Part shown: one piece after another, positions 19,995 through 27,490 of the stretch
Numbering within the stretch: the stretch's first letter is position 1
Layout: each line of letters starts with the position of its first letter
DNA from: a virus
Length of the DNA: 34,360 bases
IMG/VR virus record: IMGVR_UViG_3300042905_001989
Location: 1-34,360 of that record
Reading direction: 5' to 3' (one strand)
Translations under genes and position numbers: made by a program
Notes under the pieces: model-generated
Database searches by the model: none
What the model was told of the DNA's origin: nothing
Seen by the model: only the letters and a program-made list of their open reading frames with translations

Positions 19995-20174
19995 CTATTT
20001 TTCCAACCTATTACTTCTTTTCACTTGCCCAAGAGTTACCATTTCTTTCGGGTTCTTTCCATAATGCAACCTTGCATTCTTACAGTAACGTTTTGCCGTA
20101 TTAATGGCAATATCGAAGTAATCAGCAACCTGCTGGGATGTCACAGTTTTATCTTCTCTTTCTTCTTGGGTCAT
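19995..20174 (-). CDS. Minus-strand small HTH protein inside the head gene cluster
   Basis: This encodes 59 residues starting MTQEEREDKTVTSQQVADYF and continuing DIAINTAKRYCKNARLHYGK, basic at the end. Residues about 11-35 form a helix-turn-helix: the VTSQQVADYF helix, DIAIN turn and TAKRYCKNAR recognition helix. It is opposite in strand to the neighbouring head genes, with a consensus promoter upstream and a terminator downstream. It is a self-contained unit (a moron) and probably a small transcription regulator or a host-fitness gene. Its target is unknown. Confidence 0.75.
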   Translation of the reverse strand: MTQEEREDKTVTSQQVADYFDIAINTAKRYCKNARLHYGKNPKEMVTLGQVKRSNRLEK

Positions 20175-20196
20175 ACTTTTAAGAAAACTTAAAGTA

Positions 20197-20228
20197 CAAA
20201 AATAGCAATTTAGGAATCGCTACACAAA
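20197..20228 (-). promoter_or_regulatory. Minus-strand consensus promoter of the HTH gene
   Basis: On the minus strand TTTG (20225-20228) is followed after 20 bp by TATTTTTG (20197-20204), both exact matches. The start near 20192 leaves about 18 nt before the start codon at 20174. Confidence 0.75.
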
Positions 20229-20278
20229 TTAAACTATTCCTTTTGTCGTTTTTTGTGTAAATATTTTTTTTTGCACAA

Positions 20279-21025
20279 ATGAAAAGTAAAGGTATAAATG
20301 GTGATATTCTTGATTTATCAGGGCGGACAGTAGTAGCCTATGTGTCTAAGTTTGGCAATATAGACTTGGATGGTGACATGATAATGAAAGGAGCCTACAC
20401 CAGATCCATTAATGCCAGAGGCAAAAGCGGAACAGATGAACTTTTCCATTTAAGCAATCATAGACCTTCACCCGAATTTGTTTTATCCAAGCCAGAGTTT
20501 GAAGAAGATTCATTTGGTTTAAAGATGACTTCTAAAATAGTAGATACAACGCATGGCAATGATATTCTAAAATTATATCAAGCTGGTTTAGTTTCCCAGC
20601 ATTCAGTAATGTTTTCAGTGCCAAAAGACAAATGGGAAACCAAGAAGTCCGGAGATGGCACAGAATATACTTCAATAACAGAAGCTAAATTGTACGAAGG
20701 TTCAACAGTGGTTTGGGGTGCAAATCCAGAAACACCAACAGTAGAATTAAAATCATTATACAAAAGCCATTTTGATAATAATATAATCACAGCATTTGAA
20801 AGAATGCAAAAGCTAACTAAGGCACTAAAAAAGGGAACGTTTACGGATGAGATGTTTCCATTATTGGAGTTACAGTTAGAGTTTACCAAGAACTTTATTC
20901 TTGAAGAAATTGAAGCAATTAAAAGCACTCAGACCGTAACAGCACCTGAATCGCTTGAAACAGTGGAGGTTTCTAAAGATGAATCAATAGTTAAATTTTT
21001 AAAAGAATTAAATAAAGAATTATAA
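20279..21025 (+). CDS. HK97-type prohead protease
   Basis: This 248-residue serine protease cleaves the scaffold part of the capsid protein during maturation. Family features: DLDGDMIMKGAYTRS (29-43), FHLSNH (56-61) supplying the histidine, and GLVSQHSVMFSV (103-114) with the active serine (S106 or S109). A charged C-terminal third (about 180-248) is typical. Its stop overlaps the capsid start (TAATG). A TATTTTTT at 20262-20269 is at best a weak -7 element. Confidence 0.88.
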   Translation: MKSKGINGDILDLSGRTVVAYVSKFGNIDLDGDMIMKGAYTRSINARGKSGTDELFHLSNHRPSPEFVLSKPEFEEDSFGLKMTSKIVDTTHGNDILKLYQAGLVSQHSVMFSVPKDKWETKKSGDGTEYTSITEAKLYEGSTVVWGANPETPTVELKSLYKSHFDNNIITAFERMQKLTKALKKGTFTDEMFPLLELQLEFTKNFILEEIEAIKSTQTVTAPESLETVEVSKDESIVKFLKELNKEL

Positions 21026-22278
21026 TGAGCGAAGAATTAAATTCAGCAAAAACAGAATTACTTGAAAAGGTAAAAGGTTTGGTAGAGAAAGCCAAAGGAG
21101 ATGCCACAAACGATGCCAGTGCAAAGATTGAAGCTAAGGCGGTGGAATTGGCTGCAAAGATTGAGAAGTCGGCTGACAAGGCAGAATTTGACAGTTTTAA
21201 AGATGCCATTGCAAAACAAGTAGATGCTTTGGAATTGAAATTGAAGAACAATGCAGAAAGCAAAACAAAAGAGGTTGTTTCAGTAAAACAAGCGATTTTA
21301 AACGCTATTGAAGAGCAGAGAGAATCAATAGATAAGATAGTAAAATCAGATGGCAAGCAAACAGAACCTTTGTACCTTAAGGCAGTTGTCACAATGGGAC
21401 TTGACAACACCATTGAAGCTGGTTCAACTTTCCAAACGATTACGCAAAACACAGGCATTGTTTCTGTAATTAGACAGAGACAAGAAAGATACTTGGCGAA
21501 CGTTTCGGTGGGTTCAACAACAGCAAAACACGCCCTTTGGGTTGAAGAAGAAGGACAAGACGGAACTCCAATCTTTATAGGTGAAGGAGATGCCAAAACT
21601 CAAATTTCTGTTCTTTACAAGGAGAAAACAATGCCAGTCGGTAAGATTGCCGTTTACGGTAAAGTTACAACAGAGATGTTGGCAGATGCTGGGCAGTTGG
21701 CTTCATACGTTCAAAACAACTTGTTAAAGAGAGTTTCAGTAGTAACTGAAAACCAACTATTGACTGGTGATGGTACTGGTGATAATTTGAAAGGTTTGAA
21801 GACTTATGCAACTACTTTTAGTGCAGGTGCTTTGGCTTTGGCGGTTGATAATGCCAACGAGTTTGACGTATTAAACGCAATGGCTTTACAAGTTGAGATT
21901 GCTAATGGCATTCCAACAGCGGTGTTTGTACACCCAAGCACAATAGCGAAAATGAAAACTTTGAAGTCAAGTTCAAACGAGCCGCTTTACAAGCAGTACA
22001 CAGATTTCGCTGGTGACATGGTTATCTATGGCATGAGAGTAATAGCAACAACAGCGGTAACTGCTGGAGAGTTTATCGGTGGTGACACTTCGGTGGCTAA
22101 CGTATTGTTTAGAGAAGGTCTTTCAATTCAGATAGGCATGGATGGCAACGACTTTACGCAAAACAAGAAAACTATTCTTGTAGAGCAAAGATTGGTACAA
22201 TTCGTATCTGCAAACGATACACCGGTAATTGTAAAAGGTGTATTTAGCACGGCAAAAGCTGCACTCGAAACTGCTTAA
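21025..22278 (+). CDS. Major capsid protein, HK97 fold
   Basis: This 417-residue protein builds the icosahedral shell. The first ~110 residues are Lys/Glu/Ala-rich and coiled-coil, as in the scaffold (delta) domain removed by the protease. The HK97 fold follows: MGLDNTIEAGSTFQTI, HALWVEEEGQDGTP, KIAVYGKVTTEML, QLLTGDGTGDNLKGL, AVFVHPSTIAKMKTLK, GMRVIATTAV and NVLFREGLSIQI. A hairpin terminator follows, as often for capsid genes. Confidence 0.93.
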   Translation: MSEELNSAKTELLEKVKGLVEKAKGDATNDASAKIEAKAVELAAKIEKSADKAEFDSFKDAIAKQVDALELKLKNNAESKTKEVVSVKQAILNAIEEQRESIDKIVKSDGKQTEPLYLKAVVTMGLDNTIEAGSTFQTITQNTGIVSVIRQRQERYLANVSVGSTTAKHALWVEEEGQDGTPIFIGEGDAKTQISVLYKEKTMPVGKIAVYGKVTTEMLADAGQLASYVQNNLLKRVSVVTENQLLTGDGTGDNLKGLKTYATTFSAGALALAVDNANEFDVLNAMALQVEIANGIPTAVFVHPSTIAKMKTLKSSSNEPLYKQYTDFAGDMVIYGMRVIATTAVTAGEFIGGDTSVANVLFREGLSIQIGMDGNDFTQNKKTILVEQRLVQFVSANDTPVIVKGVFSTAKAALETA

Positions 22279-22287
22279 TCATAACAC

Positions 22288-22316
22288 AAGGGGAGGATTA
22301 ATTTCCTCCCTTTTTT
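22288..22316 (+). terminator. Terminator after the capsid gene
   Basis: GGGAGGA pairs with TCCTCCC around TTAATT (about 22291-22310), extendable outward by a G-T and A-T pairs, followed by T6 (22311-22316). It would set capsid mRNA apart from the tail genes. Confidence 0.85.
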
Positions 22317-22328
22317 AAAATTTAAAAT

Positions 22329-22475
22329 ATGTTTGAAGTAAAAAAAGAATTTAACGGTTACAAGGTAGGAGACAAAGTAAATTTTAAGTCTTACACTGCA
22401 CATGACCTAATTAAAGAAGGGTATATTACCCAAGCAGAAAAAGTAGTCACAAAAGAAAGAAAGCTAACGAAATGA
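22329..22475 (+). CDS. Small structural-region protein
   Basis: This encodes 48 residues: MFEVKKEFNGYKVGDKVNFK then SYTAHDLIKEGYITQAEKVV. The G-Y-x-V-G-D-K-V and A-x-x-L-I-x-x-G-Y pattern also occurs in the small protein at 23307, so both are probably from one small family common near phage connectors. Function unknown. Coupled to the next gene by ATGA. Confidence 0.6.
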   Translation: MFEVKKEFNGYKVGDKVNFKSYTAHDLIKEGYITQAEKVVTKERKLTK

Positions 22476-22993
22476 CAAGGACGATATTAAATAGTTGTAC
22501 ACAAACCGAAACAGGCAACGAACTTATTACTTTGAGTGAGGTTAAATCTTACTTAGGCATAAGTACTTCGGTTCATGATACACTGTTAGCAATATTGTTG
22601 AAATCAGGAAGGCAAGAAGTTGGTTTATACATTAAACAGGCATTAGTAACCACGAGCGTAGAGGCTCAATTCGAAAGCGTAAATGAATACTTTAACCTTC
22701 CAATTATACCGTTACAGGGAAATATTACAGTCGTTGATATGGACAATGCATCGGTTTCTTTTACTGTAGGAGGTGGAAATAATCCAAAGGTTAAGTTAAC
22801 ATCAAAGGACCCAATCAAAGTGACATATACAGCAGGTTATGCAAGTTTGACTGATAACCTTAAAATGATAGTTATTAAGAAGGTAGGAGAGGATTTCGAG
22901 TTTAGAACAGGCATAACATTAACGACAAGCAATTTACTCCCAAACAACTGGAGAGAATCGGCTTTAAAATATAGAAGTTCATGGCTGATGTAG
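22472..22993 (+). CDS. Head-tail connector (gp6-like adaptor)
   Basis: This 173-residue protein forms the adaptor ring under the portal. The N-terminal ITLSEVKSYLGIS...HDTLLAILLKSGRQEVGLYIKQAL is the typical start of gp6-like adaptor proteins; a beta-rich insert and a C-terminal helix follow. It overlaps the next connector gene by 13 bp. Confidence 0.85.
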   Translation: MTRTILNSCTQTETGNELITLSEVKSYLGISTSVHDTLLAILLKSGRQEVGLYIKQALVTTSVEAQFESVNEYFNLPIIPLQGNITVVDMDNASVSFTVGGGNNPKVKLTSKDPIKVTYTAGYASLTDNLKMIVIKKVGEDFEFRTGITLTTSNLLPNNWRESALKYRSSWLM

Positions 22994-23310
22994 TTTTAAA
23001 CTTTGGAGACCTTAGAGACCAAATCGGCTTTTATACGGTAACACCAACGGCAGATGGTGGCGGAGGTTATACCAGCACTAAAACTTTGTCTCTTGAAATA
23101 TTGGCTAAAATAGTACCTAATGGCAGGGCAAAAATTGATGGTCAAGGAATACAGATATTTCAGGAAGTTTTTGATGTTTGGATTAGAAACGAGGTAACGA
23201 TTAACGATACTATGCTGGTAAGATATAATTCTAAGGATTACAGAATATTATTCGTTGAAAATGTAGAAAATAGAAATAAGATTTTAAAACTTAGAATTGC
23301 AACAAAATGA
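22981..23310 (+). CDS. Head closure / head-tail joining protein
   Basis: This 109-residue protein belongs to the SPP1 gp16-like head-closure group: LRDQIGFYT, DGGGGYTSTKTL, WIRNEVTINDTMLVRYNSKDYRI and a final beta strand pair. It would close the channel and dock the tail. Order after the adaptor supports the call. Confidence 0.85.
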   Translation: MADVVLNFGDLRDQIGFYTVTPTADGGGGYTSTKTLSLEILAKIVPNGRAKIDGQGIQIFQEVFDVWIRNEVTINDTMLVRYNSKDYRILFVENVENRNKILKLRIATK

Positions 23311-23483
23311 AAGTAACAGCACTGAAAAATATTGATTCATTAAAATATGGTTTTGTGGGTCAGGGAGAAGAAAAAGAAGTGGATGAGGAAATAGCATTAA
23401 TTTGGATAAAACAAGGTTTAGCACATGGCACAGATAACAGTGAAGGGGATGCAGGCACTAAAGGCAAAACTAAGAAACCTTGA
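23307..23483 (+). CDS. Small connector-region protein
   Basis: This encodes 58 residues starting MKVTALKNID; it overlaps the previous stop by ATGA and the next gene by 59 bp in another frame. The YGFVGQGEEKEVDEEIALIWIKQGLA part resembles the small protein at 22329. Its C-terminal basic tail is read through the start of the next gene. Function unknown. Confidence 0.55.
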   Translation: MKVTALKNIDSLKYGFVGQGEEKEVDEEIALIWIKQGLAHGTDNSEGDAGTKGKTKKP

Positions 23484-23844
23484 CGCTCAAGTAACCACAA
23501 GGACTAAGTTTGCAGTTGCTAAAGCTACTCAAAACATACAACTAAAAGCTGTTTTAATCGTTCCGGTAGATAAAGGAAAACTAAAACAAAGCATAAAATC
23601 AAAAATTGATAAAAACGGATTGATAGGCAGAATTTCAGCGACAGAAGATTATGCACCTTATGTAGAGTTTGGAACAGGACAGTTTGTAAAAGTTCCGAAA
23701 GGTTTTGATGAAATGGCGATGAGTTTTTTTGTTAACGGCAAAGGTAGAATGAAACCAAGACCATTTTTGATTCCAAGCTGGGCGAGTGAAGTTCCAATTT
23801 TTAAAGCAGATTTAAAAAAGATAATTAAAGATTTGAGGTTATGA
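23425..23844 (+). CDS. Tail completion protein, HK97 gp10-like
   Basis: This 139-residue protein shows the HK97 gp10 motif: VPVDKGKLKQSIKSKI (about 51-66), YAPYVEFGTGQF (77-88), and KPRPFLIPSW (about 112-121). It likely acts at the neck or tail terminator. It is coupled to the next gene by a 4-bp overlap. Confidence 0.88.
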   Translation: MAQITVKGMQALKAKLRNLDAQVTTRTKFAVAKATQNIQLKAVLIVPVDKGKLKQSIKSKIDKNGLIGRISATEDYAPYVEFGTGQFVKVPKGFDEMAMSFFVNGKGRMKPRPFLIPSWASEVPIFKADLKKIIKDLRL

Positions 23845-24278
23845 AATGGGCAGGATATGAATTACGGAAAGCTTACGTCACAGCGATAGGGAACTCCATA
23901 ACAAGTTCGGGAAACGTTGTAAAAGTTTACGACATGGAAGCACCGATAAATTCACCAAGACCATTTATAATTTTAGGTTCATACGTTCAGACAGAAGACC
24001 AAAACTCTAAGGACAATTTCGGAGGAACTGCAACGTTAAATATAGAAGTTAATACAGAGGTTATTCCAACGTATGGAGGTAGGAAACAAGCGGACGATAT
24101 ATTAAACGCAGTTTTAACAATCGTTAATCCAAGCAGAGACACAATAAATTTAACAAGTACAATATTTAATTTTGTCAGTTTAGAATTAAGTGGTAGTTTT
24201 GATGGGTTTAATGATGGTAATAGTGAAACGAATTACAGGACAGTAGCAATTTTGCAACATAAATTTTTTGAAAAATAA
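23841..24278 (+). CDS. Tail terminator-like protein (DUF3168 type)
   Basis: This encodes 145 residues. PRPFIILGSYVQTEDQNSKD, NIEVNTEV and a DIL-type helix, then a last beta pair (YRTVAILQHKF), fit DUF3168-like tail terminators, which cap the tail tube. Position between gp10-like and tube genes is canonical. The call rests on pattern and order. Confidence 0.75.
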   Translation: MKWAGYELRKAYVTAIGNSITSSGNVVKVYDMEAPINSPRPFIILGSYVQTEDQNSKDNFGGTATLNIEVNTEVIPTYGGRKQADDILNAVLTIVNPSRDTINLTSTIFNFVSLELSGSFDGFNDGNSETNYRTVAILQHKFFEK

Positions 24279-24287
24279 TATAATACA

Positions 24288-24710
24288 ATGCCAAGCGGAA
24301 AATTTAACGGAAAAGACATGAAGGTTTACACCGTTTCGGGTGGAACAGAAACCTTAATAACGGATACAGATTCGAGTGAAATTAGTTTCACGATGTCTCC
24401 GATAGACACTACAACCAAAGATTCAAACGGTTGGAGAGAAGTGATAGCAGGTTTAAAAGAAGGTTCAATTTCTATTAGTGGAATGGTCAACTTTTCAGGC
24501 ACAAACCAAGTAGATCAACTGGTAGATGCTTTGGTTAATAGCACACAGTTAACTGTTAAGTTTAAGACCACAACCACAGGAGATACAACTTACCAATGGG
24601 CATGCTTTGTTACAAGTGTACCTTTGACATTTGGACAGGACGAAGCAGCGACATTTACTTGTGATTTAACTCCGACAGGAAGTCCGACTATTTCAACAGT
24701 AGCAGCATAA
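24288..24710 (+). CDS. Major tail tube protein (TP901-1-like)
   Basis: This 140-residue protein polymerises into the tail tube. Features: GKFNGKDMKVYTVSGGTETL at the N-terminus, ISFTMSPIDTTTKDSNGWRE, EGSISISGMVNF, and a last beta hairpin (AATFTCDLTPTG). Its size is slightly short for the family. The following genes are the tail chaperones. Confidence 0.87.
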   Translation: MPSGKFNGKDMKVYTVSGGTETLITDTDSSEISFTMSPIDTTTKDSNGWREVIAGLKEGSISISGMVNFSGTNQVDQLVDALVNSTQLTVKFKTTTTGDTTYQWACFVTSVPLTFGQDEAATFTCDLTPTGSPTISTVAA

Positions 24711-24711
24711 T

Positions 24712-25074
24712 ATGAAGGGATTAGTAGAGTTCAAAAATAGCGAGGGAGAAGTTAAACTGACGTGCTTATTTGGTATGATGGCAATTATGGATTTTTGCGA
24801 AGACAGAAAATTGTCATTTAATCAGTTTGAGGAATCTTTGCGAGACAATACGGACACGATTCAATTAATGAAAAATTTTATGTCATTAATTTATTTTGCT
24901 GCAGTTAATTATTCTGTTTACAAAAAAGAAGAATATACTTTGTCGCAAAAAGAAACTTTTTTGTTAATTGACGTAGAAGGGCTTTTAAACGAAAGTAATA
25001 TTGCTATTATGACAACGGCTTTATTTTCAGGTTTCGCAAAAGTTGAACAAAAAAAAACAAAGGTGAAAGCATAA
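24712..25074 (+). CDS. Tail assembly chaperone, short form (gpG-like)
   Basis: This 120-residue helical protein sits between tube and tape measure genes, the place of chaperones that coat the tape measure during tail assembly. Its last codons pass through A9, where a -1 slip would extend it. No catalytic motif is expected. The family is assigned by position, size and the slip site. Confidence 0.82.
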   Translation: MKGLVEFKNSEGEVKLTCLFGMMAIMDFCEDRKLSFNQFEESLRDNTDTIQLMKNFMSLIYFAAVNYSVYKKEEYTLSQKETFLLIDVEGLLNESNIAIMTTALFSGFAKVEQKKTKVKA

Positions 25075-25361
25075 GAGAAAGTCACTTTGACATTTTATTA
25101 TTTTGTTACGGGGAACTCGGACTAAAAGGAAGTGAAATAATTGAGCTTACTTTGTTCGAGTTCTTTATGCTTAGAGAGGGATATAACAGAAGAGAGGAAT
25201 TAAAATGGGTGCATACAAGGGAATTAATGACGATGATTAATAATACAAGTATGGGATGCAAACCAATAACACCTGAAAAGATTAAACCTTTAAATTTAGA
25301 TAGCAGAATCCAACATAATGAAAGTGCAAGTATTGATTTATTTAAAAACATGGTAAAATAA
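24712..25361 (+). CDS. Tail assembly chaperone, -1 frameshifted long form (gpGT-like)
   Basis: Ribosomes slipping -1 on A AAA AAA at 25050-25056 would skip the stop at 25072-25074 and read NKGESIRESHFDILLFCYGE, through EFFMLREGYNRREELKWV, to the TAA at 25359-25361. The downstream frame has no ATG near its start but is clearly coding-like. It overlaps the tape measure start (TAATG). The -1 chaperone fusion is a conserved feature of long-tailed phages. Confidence 0.8.
25050..25056 (+). promoter_or_regulatory. -1 ribosomal frameshift site (A AAA AAA)
   Basis: The 0-frame codons CAA AAA AAA ACA give the slippery heptamer A_AAA_AAA inside an A9 run (25049-25057). Sequence after the shift is open for about 300 bp. 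No clear downstream pseudoknot could be drawn. Confidence 0.78.
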
Positions 25362-27490
25362 TGGCGGCAGATTTAGAAGTTAGTATCGGCGTAGATGTTG
25401 ATGAGTTAAATAATGGCTTAAATTCAGCAAGCAAAAAATTTGAAGAGTTTGGTAAAAAAATGACCAGCATAGGCTCGGCAATGTCATTGGCGATTACCAC
25501 ACCTTTGCTTTTGATTGGCAAGCAAATGATTAAGTTAGCTTCCGATTCACAAGAAGCTACTAATAAGGTCGAGGTTGCTTTTGGCAAATCAGCGGATGCG
25601 GTAAAAGAATTTGCAAGTACATCATTAACTCAATTCGGTATCGCTAAAGGTTCAGCAATGGACATGGCTTCGACTTATGGAGATATGTCGACTTCTATGG
25701 GTCTAACGCAAGAACAAGCCGCAAGTTTATCGACTTCTTTAGTAGGCTTAGCTGCAGATTTGGCTTCATTTAAAAATATAGGAATAGAGCAAGCAAATAC
25801 AGCCTTAAAAGGCATATTCACAGGCGAAACAGAATCTCTTAAAACTTTAGGAATAGTAATGACAGAAGCCAATTTAAAGGCTTATGCTTTATCAAAAGGA
25901 TTCAAAGGAAATGCAGAAGATTTAACACAGGCTGAAAAGGTTTTACTTAGGTATAATTATGTATTGGCAAACACCACAAATTCACAAGGTGATTTTGCAA
26001 GAACTGGAGGAGGTGCGGCAAACCAAATGAGAATGTTTGGAGAATCTTTAAAAGAAATAGGAGACACTTTTGGAACAACTGTTTTACCATCATTTACAAA
26101 AGGAATAACTCTTGTAAATAACTTTATGAAAGAGTTTGCTAAATTAGACAGTGAAACAAAGAGAAATATAATTATAGGTTCAGTTTTTGTGGCTGCAATT
26201 GGACCAACTTTAGTGGCAATAGGAGCATTAATAACGGCAGTGAAAACAATAGGCGTTGCCATTGCGGCACTTAATCTTCCAATCATAGCAGTAATAGCTT
26301 TAATTGCTGCTCTTGCTTATGGTGCAAGTGAAAACTTTTCTACACTAAAGACAAATTTACATATTCTTAATAGAGAGTTTTATAATTTTGAACGGTCTAT
26401 GGTTAGGCTTTTAAGGCTAATCAACGGTAAAGAATGGACAAACAATCGCTTAATGGAATTGCAAGAAGAACTTGTAAAGCGTTCTGATGCAATTAACAAT
26501 ATAGGGTTTGGAAAAGGAATACAAAAATTTGTTGCAGAAATAAAAAAGGCTAATGCTTCCATGACTGGCTTACTTGATTTTACAGGAAAGACAAGCGGCA
26601 AAGTTGAAACAGGAGTTACAGAAAAGCAAATAAAGGATGCTGGTTATAAAAGACTTGAAGCATTTAAAAAAATGCACTCCGATGAGATGAGGGAAAGGGA
26701 TAAGCAGTTTTCTGAAAGGCTAAAGAAAGAAAGAGAATATGCTTTAGAAATGGAGAAAGTTTTAAGCTTAGAAGACTTGCCAGCAGTAAATCCTATATCT
26801 TTAAATTTCAGCGAAGAACAATCATTAAATATTACAGGATTAAAAAGCGACTTAGGTCAAGAGATTGGAGGATTAAGCGATTTTTTATTAAATAATTGGA
26901 ATAATTTAAGGTCAAGATTTAGCGAATTAAATTTACCAGAGTTCCCAAGTAATCAGAAAATTTTTGAGAAATTAAAGATAGATTGGACAGATGGAATTGA
27001 TGATGCGGAATCAGAAATGATTGAAGGTTTCCTTAAAATGCGAGATGTACTTAAAGGAGTAATGGATATTGTTTCAAACACTTTAGGTGATACTTTTTCA
27101 GGAATTTTTGAATCAATGTTTGATAAAGATGTTAAATTTGACTTTAAGAAAGTATTATCGTCTTTTATGAAGTCATTGGGTCAATTTGCAATATCTATGG
27201 GTGCTGCTATTTTAGCAGTCGGTTTAGGATTAAGTGCTTCAGCTGTTGGAGTTGCCGTTGCAGGAAAAGAAGTAGCGGCAGGTCTTGGATTAATAGCATT
27301 AGGAGGTGCATTAATGGGCGGAGGTTCTGCAATAGGTAAAACTAATAGCAGTTCTGTTAATACATCAACAGGAGCAAGAAATATTGTACCAAACTTCAAT
27401 CCATCAGGATTTAACAACACCGTAAAATTCGAGATTCAAGGCAATACATTAGTAGGGGTATTAAATAACGTAAATAGAGCAAATGGCTAA
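25361..27490 (+). CDS. Tape measure protein
   Basis: This 709-residue protein sets tail length and helps DNA entry. The N-terminal ~190 residues (ELNNGLNSASKKFEEFGKKM ... GIEQANTALKGIFTGETESLKTLGIVMTEANLKAYA) match TP901-type tape measures. Hydrophobic segments lie at about 267-325 and about 605-650 (QFAISMGAAILAVGLGLS and following). The middle is helical and charged. At roughly 1.5 A per residue the tail would be about 105 nm, a siphovirus. It overlaps the next gene by 8 bp. Confidence 0.92.
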   Translation: MAADLEVSIGVDVDELNNGLNSASKKFEEFGKKMTSIGSAMSLAITTPLLLIGKQMIKLASDSQEATNKVEVAFGKSADAVKEFASTSLTQFGIAKGSAMDMASTYGDMSTSMGLTQEQAASLSTSLVGLAADLASFKNIGIEQANTALKGIFTGETESLKTLGIVMTEANLKAYALSKGFKGNAEDLTQAEKVLLRYNYVLANTTNSQGDFARTGGGAANQMRMFGESLKEIGDTFGTTVLPSFTKGITLVNNFMKEFAKLDSETKRNIIIGSVFVAAIGPTLVAIGALITAVKTIGVAIAALNLPIIAVIALIAALAYGASENFSTLKTNLHILNREFYNFERSMVRLLRLINGKEWTNNRLMELQEELVKRSDAINNIGFGKGIQKFVAEIKKANASMTGLLDFTGKTSGKVETGVTEKQIKDAGYKRLEAFKKMHSDEMRERDKQFSERLKKEREYALEMEKVLSLEDLPAVNPISLNFSEEQSLNITGLKSDLGQEIGGLSDFLLNNWNNLRSRFSELNLPEFPSNQKIFEKLKIDWTDGIDDAESEMIEGFLKMRDVLKGVMDIVSNTLGDTFSGIFESMFDKDVKFDFKKVLSSFMKSLGQFAISMGAAILAVGLGLSASAVGVAVAGKEVAAGLGLIALGGALMGGGSAIGKTNSSSVNTSTGARNIVPNFNPSGFNNTVKFEIQGNTLVGVLNNVNRANG

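Noticed and set aside
20991-21596. Minus-strand ORF of 201 codons inside the capsid gene
   Set aside because: Shadow of the capsid coding strand; Ser/Phe/Ala-rich, no motif, no minus-strand promoter.
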